Notes: generated by a model not told the origin, from the sequence alone. Numbered from the stretch's first letter, positions 1 through 6,884 are shown. The stretch: 64,000 nucleotides of DNA from an uncultured Clostridia bacterium (GCA_944367045.1 CALVWI010000011.1:1-64000), one strand, 5' to 3'. Numbers and translations: made by a program.

Positions 1-686
1 GCGTCCAGCCACACATAGACGACGTGACGCTCGTCGAAGTCGACGGGAATGCCCCACTTGAAGGTGGAGCGCGAGACGCACAGATCTTGCAGGCCCTTCT
101 TTAAGAAGTTGTTCATCATCTCGTTCTTGCGCGAGACGGGGCGAATGAAGTCGGGGTGGCTCTCGATGTGTTTGATGAGCGCGTCCGCGTACTTGCCCAT
201 CTTGAAGAAGTAGGCCTCCTCCTTGGCGCGCTTGACTTCTCTGCCGCAGTCGGGGCACTTGCCGTCCACAAGCTGGCTCTCCGTCCAGAAGCTCTCGCAC
301 GGGGTGCAATACCAGCCCTCGTACTCGCCCTTGTAGATGTCGCCCTGCTCGTAGAACTTCTTGAAGATCTTCTGCACCGTTTTGACGTGGTCGGGATCGG
401 TCGTGCGGATGAACTTGTCGTAAGAGGTTCCGACGGTGTCCCAAATGGAGCGAATGACGCCCGCGACGCTGTCGACATACGCCTGCGGGGTGACGCCCGC
501 CTTCTCGGCCTTCTCTTCGATCTTCTGGCCGTGCTCGTCCGTGCCCGTCTGGAAGCGGACGTTGTAGCCCTGCATGCGCTTGAAGCGGACGATGGCGTCC
601 GTCAAGATGGCCTCGTAGGTATTGCCGATGTGCGGCTTGCCCGAGGTGTAGGCGATCGCCGTCGTTACATAATAATTTCCCTTCAT
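1..686 (-). CDS. metG: Methionyl-tRNA synthetase, N-terminal part (runs off the left edge)
   Basis: Class I aminoacyl-tRNA synthetase that charges tRNA-Met in the cytoplasm. Only the first 228 codons lie in the window. The HIGH signature appears as HIGN at residues 19-22 (context GKPHIGN). Near residues 125-150 there is a four-cysteine zinc knuckle (CTPC ... CPDC), as in bacterial MetRS forms that keep one knuckle. The ATG at 686 has AAGGAG six bases upstream. The gene has its own promoter just beyond the stop of the upstream acetyltransferase, so it is probably transcribed separately. The anticodon-binding and any dimerisation domains are outside the window. Identity is firm. Confidence 0.96.
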   Translation of the reverse strand, partial: MKGNYYVTTAIAYTSGKPHIGNTYEAILTDAIVRFKRMQGYNVRFQTGTDEHGQKIEEKAEKAGVTPQAYVDSVAGVIRSIWDTVGTSYDKFIRTTDPDHVKTVQKIFKKFYEQGDIYKGEYEGWYCTPCESFWTESQLVDGKCPDCGREVKRAKEEAYFFKMGKYADALIKHIESHPDFIRPVSRKNEMMNNFLKKGLQDLCVSRSTFKWGIPVDFDERHVVYVWLD

Positions 687-772
687 GTTGCTCTCCTTGC
701 GGCGATAAGCGCCTTGCGTGGAATTCGCCCGCGTCTGCCCTGAAATGCCCCGCGGACGTGCCTTTTTCCTTC

Positions 773-801
773 ATTATACACGGTTTGAAGAAAAATGTAA
801 A
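773..801 (-). promoter_or_regulatory. Promoter of metG
   Basis: On the bottom strand TTTACA (796-801) and TATAAT (773-778) are 17 bases apart. The resulting leader of about 80 bases contains a small GGCG/CGCC hairpin just before the ribosome binding site. Confidence 0.75.
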
Positions 802-802
802 C

Positions 803-1378
803 TTATTTTATCGTCTCCTTGATTGGAGCGCGCTTCCGTTCCCCGCGGAGAACGGAGCGCATACAAACGTCCGTGAGCTCGCCCGTCGAGGCGCGGCAAT
901 ACTTTCGGAGGACACCTTCGAAGGCCATGCCGCACTTCTCCATCACTCTCCCCGACGCAGGGTTTTGAACGGCGTGGACGGCCTCGACGCGCTCAAAGCC
1001 GACGGAAAAGAGATGGTCGATGACGGCGTTGAGCGCCTCGGTCATCAAACCCCGTCCCCAAAGGGCGCGCGAGAGACAGTAGCCGAGCTGCGCGCGGCCC
1101 GATCGAAGGTCCTGCTCGGTCACGGAGATGCTCCCCACCGCCTCGCCGCTCTCCTTCCATACGATGGCCCACTGATAAAAGTCGGGGCGCGACGAGGCCT
1201 CCTCCCACTCTTGAAAGAGCTGGCGGGTAAAGGCGACGTCCTCGTGCGGCGTCCAGGTGAGATACCGCGTAACGAGCGGATCGTTCGTCCAGTTGCGGAA
1301 AGCCGCCTCCGCGTCCGAGACGCAAAAGGGCCGAAGAAGGAGCCGCTCCGTCTCCAAGATGACAGTTCCCTGCTGCAT
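803..1378 (-). CDS. GNAT-family N-acetyltransferase (RimJ/RimL-like)
   Basis: Transfers an acetyl group from acetyl-CoA to an amine; the substrate cannot be told from sequence. The 191-residue protein opens with the subfamily signature LETERLLLRPF. The acetyl-CoA-binding region is around YCLSRALWGRGLMTEAL, followed by the typical NPASGRVMEKCGM segment. I chose ATG 1378 over upstream in-frame starts because AAGGAGG lies seven bases before it. Upstream starts would also extend through a terminator hairpin. Relatives acetylate ribosomal proteins or antibiotics. The attenuator-like leader in front suggests induction by a specific signal. Confidence 0.88.
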   Translation of the reverse strand: MQQGTVILETERLLLRPFCVSDAEAAFRNWTNDPLVTRYLTWTPHEDVAFTRQLFQEWEEASSRPDFYQWAIVWKESGEAVGSISVTEQDLRSGRAQLGYCLSRALWGRGLMTEALNAVIDHLFSVGFERVEAVHAVQNPASGRVMEKCGMAFEGVLRKYCRASTGELTDVCMRSVLRGERKRAPIKETIK

Positions 1379-1391
1379 ACCTTGCCTCCTT

Positions 1392-1506
1392 AAAAAAATA
1401 CCCGCCGGGTGATGACCCGACGGGGAAAATTTCGCGTGTAAGGTCATCGCAGTTCAAAATAAACTGCGACGCACATGACCTCTTCCACTGCAAAATACTT
1501 GTCCAT
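1392..1506 (-). promoter_or_regulatory. Attenuator-like leader of the acetyltransferase gene
   Basis: Reading the bottom strand, the predicted transcript starts at about 1506. It forms a bulged hairpin (1442-1480; arms TCGCAGTT and AACTGCGA, extended by GGTCA and TGACC). A ten-pair terminator follows (1401-1424; CCCGTCGGGT against ACCCGGCGGG) with a T-rich tail, directly before the ribosome binding site. A 20-codon ORF (1506-1444; starts MDKYF, ends YFELR) begins exactly at the predicted start and ends inside the first hairpin. Promoter, structured leader and terminator before a single gene is a premature-termination control layout. The ligand or mechanism is unknown. Confidence 0.6.
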
Positions 1507-1512
1507 AGGCAA

Positions 1513-1542
1513 AGTATAGCACTTCCTTCCGACCTCTGTCAA
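1513..1542 (-). promoter_or_regulatory. Promoter of the acetyltransferase leader
   Basis: Bottom-strand TTGACA (1537-1542) and TATACT (1513-1518) are 18 bases apart. The predicted start at about 1506 coincides with the ATG of the 20-codon leader ORF. Confidence 0.75.
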
Positions 1543-1588
1543 CCCTTTGAAAGGCATAACTCGTCCGAGGGGGGCATAGGATAGGGCG

Positions 1589-2158
1589 ATGAACGGTATC
1601 TTTGCGGCGATGTTTGCGCTCTCCGCCCTGCTCTTTCTCATCTTCGACCCGTCCGGCTTTCTGCCTGCGCTCTTAAAGGGCGGCGAGAAGGCCGTCTCGC
1701 TCGCGCTCTCCCTCATGGCCGCCTACTGCGTGTGGCTGGGGTTCTTCGCTGTGATGGAAAAGAGTGGCCTCAATCGCCTGCTTGCCCGCGGGTTAAGGCC
1801 CGTTCTATCCCGCCTCTTCCGCTCGGAGGACGAGAAGGCCCTCACCGCAGCGTGCTGTTCGGTCTCGGCAAACCTTCTGAGCCTGCCCGGGGCGCCCACG
1901 CCCCTCGGCATCGAGGCGACACGGCGTTTCTTGGAGAGGGGCAACACGTTCGGGGCGAATATGCTGTTCGTGCTGAATGCGGCGGGCATCCAGCTCATGA
2001 GCACCACCGCCATCACCTTCCGCCTCGCCGCGGGCTCGCTCTCCCCCGCCGATACCGTCCCTCCAACCCTGCTTGCAACGGTCTGCTCCGCCGTGCTTGC
2101 GGTCACGCTCACCTTCCTCACGCAGCGGCGCCCGCGCGGGAAGCCCAAGCGCGCATGA
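1589..2158 (+). CDS. spmA: Spore maturation protein A
   Basis: Integral membrane protein of the nucleoside-recognition/gate domain family. In Bacillus the SpmA-SpmB pair is needed for spore core dehydration and has been linked to dipicolinic acid uptake. The 189-residue product has hydrophobic segments at both ends and a conserved centre with LSLPGAPTPLGIEATR and FVLNAAGIQLMSTTAI, typical of SpmA. It overlaps spmB by four bases (ATGA), implying translational coupling. The start at 1589 has a G-rich upstream stretch but no strong ribosome binding site. With yyaC and pdaB it argues for a spore former. Confidence 0.93.
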   Translation: MNGIFAAMFALSALLFLIFDPSGFLPALLKGGEKAVSLALSLMAAYCVWLGFFAVMEKSGLNRLLARGLRPVLSRLFRSEDEKALTAACCSVSANLLSLPGAPTPLGIEATRRFLERGNTFGANMLFVLNAAGIQLMSTTAITFRLAAGSLSPADTVPPTLLATVCSAVLAVTLTFLTQRRPRGKPKRA

Positions 2159-2655
2159 GCCTGCTCTTTCCCCTGCTCTTTTTGGGGGTGTTCGCCTTTG
2201 CGCTCATTCGGAAGGTCAAGCTCTACGACGCATTCTCGGAGGGCGTGAAGGGAGCGATCCCGCTTTTACTTTCGCTCTTCCCCTCCCTCGCCGCCGTGCT
2301 CATCTTGAGCGAACTCTTCTCGGAGAGCGGGCTTTCCTCCATGCTCGCGCGGCTCCTGGCGCCCGTCTTGGAATTTTTGGGCGTGCCCAAAGAGCTTGCG
2401 CCGCTCGTCCTCATCAAGCCCTTCTCGGGGAGCGGGGCGATGGCGTTTCTGAATGAGATCATTTCGGCGTACGGTGCGGACAGCTACCTTGCGCGGTGCG
2501 CGTCCGTCGTGTACGGCTCGAGCGAGACGACCTTCTATCTCTCCGCCCTCTACTTTGCGGGGAGCAAAAAAGTTTCGCCCGTCGCCGTCGTCATCGCGCT
2601 TGTATGTAACCTCTTAGCGGCGGTGTTGGGGTGCCTTTTTTGCCGCATTTTGTAG
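2155..2655 (+). CDS. spmB: Spore maturation protein B
   Basis: Membrane partner of SpmA, sharing the same fold. The 166-residue protein begins MSLLFPLLFLGVF and carries the family segments LIKPFSGSGAMAFLNEI and YGSSETTFYL. The start ATG overlaps the spmA stop, so the genes form a two-gene operon; no terminator-like hairpin follows immediately. Later in-frame starts exist but would remove the first membrane segment. Confidence 0.93.
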   Translation: MSLLFPLLFLGVFAFALIRKVKLYDAFSEGVKGAIPLLLSLFPSLAAVLILSELFSESGLSSMLARLLAPVLEFLGVPKELAPLVLIKPFSGSGAMAFLNEIISAYGADSYLARCASVVYGSSETTFYLSALYFAGSKKVSPVAVVIALVCNLLAAVLGCLFCRIL

Positions 2656-2783
2656 AAGCGAGGGGCAAAACGGGAGAATTTGTCATTTTTTCGCAAGAAA
2701 GCGTGTATTTTTGCGCATACAACTCTCAGGAATTGTTCCAAAACACAAAAAAATAATTTTTGGAAATTATTTGCGGAATTGGT

Positions 2784-2811
2784 TTTACTTTTTGGGAAAA
2801 TGCTCTATAAT
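2784..2811 (+). promoter_or_regulatory. Promoter for a predicted small RNA
   Basis: TTTACT (2784-2789) and TATAAT (2806-2811) are 16 bases apart in an otherwise gene-free stretch. No good reading frame follows within the next 100 bases. Confidence 0.5.
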
Positions 2812-2817
2812 AGAGGC

Positions 2818-2921
2818 ACAAAGTCGATGAGGACTTCGGCGATGCAAAACAAAGCTCATAATTTTCCCCCTTATCATATAGGAACTGCCCCGAGGCGAAA
2901 GCCTTGGGGTAGTTTCTATGT
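2818..2921 (+). ncRNA. Candidate small non-coding RNA of about 100 nt
   Basis: The predicted transcript starts just after a good -10 box. It has a small AAGTC/GGACTT hairpin and ends in a long stem of about 19 pairs closed by a GAAA tetraloop (about 2878-2920, arms CCCCGAGGC and GCCTTGGGG). A T-run follows at 2928. I do not recognise it as 6S, SRP or tmRNA. It could also be the end of a longer spmAB transcript. The call rests on promoter plus terminal stem only. Confidence 0.4.
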
Positions 2922-2928
2922 TCACACT

Positions 2929-3158
2929 TTTTTCCGCGAACTGACGCGGAAAAATGTCGTGAGGGGAGGAAAACCCACGGGCGCGCTGCGCTTGACCGTT
3001 GGTTTTCCTGATGGCGCGCGGATAGCAACAATCAGAATGCGCGCCATCTTACCTTTCCCCCAAAAGCGTAAGTATGCGCAAATTGGGGGCGCGGGCGAAG
3101 GCATAGCCTTCTTGCGCAAATTAAATCAAAAACGCCTGTCTTGTTGACAGGCGTTTAA
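2929..3158 (-). repeat. Structured intergenic repeat, variant form (SIR-1)
   Basis: Gene-free stretch of variant SIR sequence. Hairpin arms CCGCG/CGCGG stand at the left end. The reverse-strand signature CAATTTGCGCATACTTACGC lies at 3064-3084. An inverted AAGGC/GCCTT hairpin follows, and a terminator-like stem (AAACGCCTGTC against GACAGGCGTTT) closes it at 3128-3157. The left half does not match the standard copies, so this may be a chimera of two repeat types. Confidence 0.6.
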
Positions 3159-3185
3159 GATTTCAAAAACAATCATGAAATCAGG

Positions 3186-3299
3186 TTGACGAAAATCTTC
3201 GCAATATGATATAATCTATTTCGAGCAACATGGATGCTTAACGGCGGTTAGCCCCTTGGGGGAAATTATGAGTAATTTCCTTATTAGGGGGTGGTGCTA
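3186..3299 (+). promoter_or_regulatory. Promoter and structured leader of peptide module M1
   Basis: TTGACG (3186-3191) and TATAAT (3210-3215) are 18 bases apart; transcription should start near the GAGCAACA motif at 3223. The leader carries CCCCTT (about 3252), a perfect GGAAATTA/TAATTTCC hairpin, then AGGGGGTGGT as a very strong ribosome binding site. CCCCTT can pair with the ribosome-binding G-run, so translation may be gated. The leader matches M2-M4 almost base for base although the peptide of M1 has diverged. Confidence 0.7.
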
Positions 3300-3404
3300 A
3301 TGAAAAAAGAGCTTATCTTGCTCCTTCTCTCGTTGAAGGAAATGGGAATTGTCTCTTCGATCACTGTCACGAAGACCATGATCATCATTCGCATAAAAAA
3401 ATAA
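3300..3404 (+). CDS. 34-residue hydrophobic/basic peptide, module M1 (candidate type I toxin)
   Basis: Thirty-four codons plus TAA. The product starts MKKELILLLLSL, has a glycine at 16 (MGIVSS), then VTKTMIIIRIKK. It keeps length, the leucine-rich first half, VTK at 23-25 and the KK end of the other three copies, but is otherwise divergent. A strong ribosome binding site stands before the ATG. The stop codon is inside the terminator hairpin shared with the convergent small RNA. No matching protein family is known to me. Toxin function is inferred only from architecture similar to known type I systems. Confidence 0.65.
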   Translation: MKKELILLLLSLKEMGIVSSITVTKTMIIIRIKK

Positions 3405-3490
3405 CCGCCCTTTTAGTTGGCAGCTTAGGGTAGCGGTTATTTCTTAATTCGCACTAGGGCTGACCGCTGAACGGCATCCCTCTGTTGCTC
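3394..3490 (-). ncRNA. Convergent small RNA of module M1 (candidate antitoxin RNA)
   Basis: Bottom-strand promoter TTGACA (3518-3523) and TAAAAT (3495-3500), spacing 17, starts an RNA at about 3489 with GAGCAACAG. It ends at the hairpin GCGGTTATT/AATAACCGC followed by a long T-run. The RNA overlaps the 3' end of the peptide message, so it can pair with it across the terminator stem. Its 5' end resembles the 5' end of the peptide message rather than complementing it. Confidence 0.65.
3400..3441. terminator. Shared bidirectional terminator of M1
   Basis: AATAACCGC (3400-3408) pairs with GCGGTTATT (3433-3441). The T-run is longer on the bottom strand (small RNA) than on the top strand (peptide message). 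Confidence 0.75.
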
Positions 3491-3525
3491 TTTTATTTTA
3501 TCACCAAAACTGACATCTGTCAACC

Positions 3526-4974
3526 CTATTCACGCAAATCTTTTTGCGCAGCAAAAGAAGTTCGTGAATCTTCAATGGGTATTCTTTCGATAAACACAAG
3601 AATGACCGAATAGAGAAGACCGGGGCCGAAGTTGAAGAAGTGGCAGTCGGTGAAGCTCGTCAAAATCAGAACGAGCACGATGAACGCCAAAAAGATGTTC
3701 TCCCGTGAGCGGCGCTTCATGAGCAGGCGCACCGTCTGATATCGATGAAATCCGTAGCAGATGAGCGCGACGAGCCCGCCCGAGGCCAAGAGCTGCAGAT
3801 AGGTGTTGTGATAGCGCGGGGGCAGGAAGGCATCGGAAGGAAGGCTCCCCCAGCGGAACGCCCCGCACTCATAGAACCCCACGCCGAAGAGCGGGTGCTC
3901 CGCAAACTGCTTGAGCCCGTCCTCCCAGATCTTGTCGCGGCCGTTGCTGTCGAAGCGGATCATCGAGGCGAACAGCTTCATGACCTTCTCGAAGAACACG
4001 GCAAACAGCGCCATGGCAATGAGGATGATCGCCCCCGCCACGATGAGGTGAAAGAGGCGCTCCCGCCCCTTGCTCCTGATGATGACAAAGACGTAACAGG
4101 CGATAAAGACGATGCCGCCGAACAAGATCGAGCCGCGGCTCTGCGTGAGAATGACGCCGAGGAAGGTGAGGCACCCCAAGAGCGTGAACCGCCAGCCGTT
4201 CTTCTTCGTCGAGGCATAGTAGAAGCTCGCGGGGATGCACATTGCGACGATACACCCGATGTTGTTGTACATGCCCCAGCCCGTCGTGAGCTTGCCGCGG
4301 TCAACGCCCTCGGGCGTCATCACCCCGGGCAGGAAGTAGAGGCGCACCGTCTCCAAGATGATGCCGAAGCCCAAAATGAGGAAGAAGCGGAGGAGGTAGT
4401 CCTTCTCCGTGCGCTTGAAGTCGACGGTGTAGTAGAAGTAGTAGTAGAGGACGCACAGCGAGGCGATCTCCACGAGGCCGAAGAGCGCGGTCTTGAAGGA
4501 ATAGTAGGGGCTGAACAGCCCGCCGAGGACGTAAGATATGCCGAGCGCCAAAAAGCCCAACGAGAGCGCGGGCGAGCCGCGGCGTTCGCTCTTTGCAGGC
4601 GAAAAGGCGACGGAATACACGAGCCGGGCGGCGAGCGCGACGACGGCGACTGCTAAAATGGCGATGAACTGCGCCTGAAAGGCGGGGTCCTTGAATACCG
4701 TCGTATCGACGTGCGTCGCGGGGTTGTTCTCGGGCGCGATCGTCATATAGGCGCACAAAAAGATGGGCACGAGCGGGAGCGTGTCCTCCGAAAAGAGGAT
4801 GGCCGCAAGGCCCAAGAGAAGATAGAGGTAAAAGACGGGCAGTTCCAGCGCAAACACGTTGGAGACGACCATCAGAAGGACGACGAGCGCCTGATACCAC
4901 ACCGAGCGAAAAAACCCTCGCAAGGAGCAAAGAAACTTGTTTTCCCCCAGCGCGGGGCAGCTTTCGTAGATCAT
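3526..4974 (-). CDS. O-antigen-ligase-type (Wzy-like) membrane protein
   Basis: Probable polymerase or ligase of a cell-surface polysaccharide acting in the membrane. The 482-residue protein is strongly hydrophobic. It has the Wzy_C family signatures TQSRGS (277-282), HPLFGVGF (360-367) and PPRYHNTYLQLL (385-396), whose arginine and histidine are typical catalytic-loop residues. The ATG at 4974 has GGAG upstream and a promoter at 5010-5039. The last dozen or so residues (about 470-482, SRTSFAAQKDLRE) are encoded by a repeat hairpin, so an insertion has probably replaced the natural C-terminus. No glycosyltransferases are adjacent, so the polymer is unknown. Confidence 0.85.
   Translation of the reverse strand: MIYESCPALGENKFLCSLRGFFRSVWYQALVVLLMVVSNVFALELPVFYLYLLLGLAAILFSEDTLPLVPIFLCAYMTIAPENNPATHVDTTVFKDPAFQAQFIAILAVAVVALAARLVYSVAFSPAKSERRGSPALSLGFLALGISYVLGGLFSPYYSFKTALFGLVEIASLCVLYYYFYYTVDFKRTEKDYLLRFFLILGFGIILETVRLYFLPGVMTPEGVDRGKLTTGWGMYNNIGCIVAMCIPASFYYASTKKNGWRFTLLGCLTFLGVILTQSRGSILFGGIVFIACYVFVIIRSKGRERLFHLIVAGAIILIAMALFAVFFEKVMKLFASMIRFDSNGRDKIWEDGLKQFAEHPLFGVGFYECGAFRWGSLPSDAFLPPRYHNTYLQLLASGGLVALICYGFHRYQTVRLLMKRRSRENIFLAFIVLVLILTSFTDCHFFNFGPGLLYSVILVFIERIPIEDSRTSFAAQKDLRE
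3529..3568 (-). repeat. Isolated SIR end hairpin inside the 3' end of the Wzy-like gene
   Basis: TTCACG ... CGTGAA arms around TTTTTGC/GCAAAA form the third hairpin of the SIR repeat without its other two. It is read as the C-terminal codons of the neighbouring gene and also abuts the small-RNA promoter of module M1. Confidence 0.7.
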
Positions 4975-5009
4975 GTTTTCTCCGGAGGACGAGCTGTCCT
5001 TTCTGTCCG

Positions 5010-5039
5010 ATTATACCCCCGTACTCCCCATGCTGTCAA
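5010..5039 (-). promoter_or_regulatory. Promoter of the Wzy-like gene
   Basis: Bottom-strand TTGACA (5034-5039) and TATAAT (5010-5015), spacing 18, lie directly after the rsmI stop codon. Confidence 0.75.
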
Positions 5040-5063
5040 GCGTTTCATGCAGGAAAGAGAACT

Positions 5064-5864
5064 CTATAAGTCGAGCGTCTCGCGGTAGAGCTCGCTCTTG
5101 GGAACGCCCCTGTCCTCGGCGGCCTTTTTCAAGGCCTCCTTCTTCGAGAGGCCCTCGTCCATATACGCCTTGACGTGCTCGCGCACCGAGAGGGAATTTA
5201 GTGGGCTCTCCCCGCTCGCACCCTCGACGACGAGCACATACTCCCCGCGCTTTTCGCCCGCAAGGCCCTCCTTCAGGGTGAAGTCGCGGGCTTCCTCGTA
5301 GAGCTTGGTGATCTCGCGCACCGCGCAAGCCCTGCGGTCGCCGAAAACTTCATACATCGCGGCGATGTCTCTCTCGACGTCCTGCGGGGCGGAGTGGATG
5401 AGCAGCGTCTCGCGGGCGTTCTTGAAGCGCTCCAGAAGGCGCTTGCGCTCCCCCGCCTTGTCGGGCAGAAAGCCGATGAAAGTGAAGCGGGAGGCGTCGA
5501 GCGCGGAGAGGACGAGCGCCGAGAGCGCCGCATTCGCCCCGGGGAGGATGGTGAAGGGCTCTCCCGCCGCACGCAGGTCGCGCGCCACGGTGTTGCCGGG
5601 GTCGGAGACGACGGGCATGCCCGCATCGGATACGATGCAGATGTTCTTGCCTTCCCGCGAGAGCGCGATGATCTCCGCCGCCGCCTCGTGCTCGTTGAAC
5701 TTATGGCAGGCGCGGAGGGGCTTCTTGATGTCGTAGGCCGAGAGCAGCTTCACGGTGTGCCGCGTGTCCTCGCAGAAGATGACGTCGGCACTCTTCAGCG
5801 CCTCGAGCGCGCGCAGGGTGATGTCCTTCAAATTCCCGATGGGCGTTGCCACAAATTCGATCAT
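5064..5864 (-). CDS. rsmI: 16S rRNA 2'-O-ribose C1402 methyltransferase
   Basis: Methylates the ribose of C1402 in the 16S rRNA decoding centre with S-adenosylmethionine. The 266-residue protein shows the tetrapyrrole-methylase-like fold signatures ATPIGNLKDIT (6-16), EDTRH, SDAGMPVVSDPG and LPGANAALSAL. A C-terminal helical HTH-like end (SKKEALKKAAEDRGVPKSELY) is as in RsmI. Its start codon overlaps the trmN6 stop by four bases, as in the Bacillus yabB-yabC neighbourhood. Confidence 0.96.
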   Translation of the reverse strand: MIEFVATPIGNLKDITLRALEALKSADVIFCEDTRHTVKLLSAYDIKKPLRACHKFNEHEAAAEIIALSREGKNICIVSDAGMPVVSDPGNTVARDLRAAGEPFTILPGANAALSALVLSALDASRFTFIGFLPDKAGERKRLLERFKNARETLLIHSAPQDVERDIAAMYEVFGDRRACAVREITKLYEEARDFTLKEGLAGEKRGEYVLVVEGASGESPLNSLSVREHVKAYMDEGLSKKEALKKAAEDRGVPKSELYRETLDL

Positions 5865-6571
5865 ACTTCCTCCTTCTCGGCCGCATTTGCCGCCATGTTG
5901 CCCGCCGCGGCGGTGTTAAACAGGGTGGGGAGAACTTCCAGCCCGCTCTTTGCGCCCTTCTTCGCCGCGATGAGCGCAAGGTAGGGCTTCGCGCCCTCTT
6001 TGCCCGCCACGAGCTGCAGTTTCTTGGGCTCGAGGCCCCTCTCGTGCAGGGTGCAAAGGACTTCTGCAAGGCGGTCGGCGCGGTGGACGAGGGCGAACCT
6101 TCCCCCGAACTTCAAACACCGCGCGGCGGCCGAGACGAGCTCCTCAAGGGGAAGCGCCAGCTCCTTGCGGCAGACGGCCTTCTTTGGGTCTGCATTCTCG
6201 AACCCGCCCTTCTCGTAGGGGGGATTGGCGAGGATGAGCGAAAACGCCTCGGTGTACTGCTTGGGGATCTCCTGCACGGCGACGTTCTCGACGGTGAAGG
6301 TCTCTTCAAGGCCGTTGAGAGCCACCGTTTTTCGCGCGAGGTCGGCCATTTCGGGCTGCAATTCAAAGAGGGTGACGTGGCGGATGCCCGTGTTCTCGGC
6401 AAAGAAATGGAGCCCGACGATGCCGCTGCCCGCGCAGAAATCGGCGACGTTCTCGCCCGCTTTCGCTTTCAAAAAGCGCGACAAAAGCACCGAGTCCGAC
6501 GTGAAGCGATAGAGCTCGGTGTCCTGCACGATGCGATAATTGCCGATAAGCAGAGGTTCTTCTATAAGCAT
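5861..6571 (-). CDS. trmN6: tRNA1(Val) A37 N6-methyltransferase-like protein
   Basis: Predicted SAM-dependent N6-adenine methyltransferase of the YfiC/YabB group. In the 236-residue protein the SAM-binding motif VADFCAGSGIVGL is at 42-54 and the catalytic NPPY at 116-119, the N6-adenine signature. It is translationally coupled to rsmI (ATGA overlap). Upstream lies a tandem and SIR repeat region with no clear promoter. Target base is by family analogy. Confidence 0.9.
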   Translation of the reverse strand: MLIEEPLLIGNYRIVQDTELYRFTSDSVLLSRFLKAKAGENVADFCAGSGIVGLHFFAENTGIRHVTLFELQPEMADLARKTVALNGLEETFTVENVAVQEIPKQYTEAFSLILANPPYEKGGFENADPKKAVCRKELALPLEELVSAAARCLKFGGRFALVHRADRLAEVLCTLHERGLEPKKLQLVAGKEGAKPYLALIAAKKGAKSGLEVLPTLFNTAAAGNMAANAAEKEEV

Positions 6572-6583
6572 ATAAAACGATTT

Positions 6584-6690
6584 GCGCGAGCGGGGTTGCC
6601 TTCCTGCCGCTTCAAAAATTCCGATGCGCGAGCGGGGTTGCCTTCCTGCCGCTTCAAAAATTCCGTTGCGCGAGCAGGGTTGCCCTGCGC
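6584..6690 (+). repeat. 42-bp tandem repeat, about 2.5 units
   Basis: The unit beginning GCGCGAGCGGGGTTGCC recurs at 6584, 6626 and 6668. Each unit resembles the first hairpin of the SIR repeat, and the third runs into a complete SIR copy. It looks like serial duplication of one repeat end. Confidence 0.85.
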
Positions 6691-6835
6691 TGCGCGCCCC
6701 AATTTGCCCGATACTTCGGGCTTATTGTCTTTGAGAACAGAAATGTGCGCGGGCGGCAGAGCGCGGAGATGCTCCCTCTGCACCCCTCGCGGAAAGATTT
6801 TTTCGGAACGAAAAAAGATTTTCGCGAAAGCCCAT
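6668..6835 (+). repeat. Structured intergenic repeat SIR-2
   Basis: Full copy and the reference for the family. Hairpin P1 has arms GCAGGG/CCCTGC. CAATTTG leads to P2 with arms GCCCGA/TCGGGC. Then comes TTATTGTCTTTGAGAACA, a GC-rich linker with GTGCGCGGGCG, and P3, a long stem ending TTCGCGAA. P3 lies next to the terminator of the ferredoxin gene. Confidence 0.85.
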
Positions 6836-6837
6836 TG

Positions 6838-6868
6838 AAAAAAGGCGCCTGAGTATATCAAGCGCCTT
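6838..6868 (-). terminator. Terminator of the ferredoxin gene
   Basis: On the bottom strand AAGGCGC pairs with GCGCCTT across a 13-base loop and is followed by T6. Confidence 0.8.
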
Positions 6869-6884
6869 CTTTCGTCTTCTTACA

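Noticed and set aside
2818..2921. Identification of the predicted small RNA as 6S or SRP RNA
   Set aside because: The 6S central bubble and the SRP GGAAG-type tetraloop region are not seen; left unnamed.
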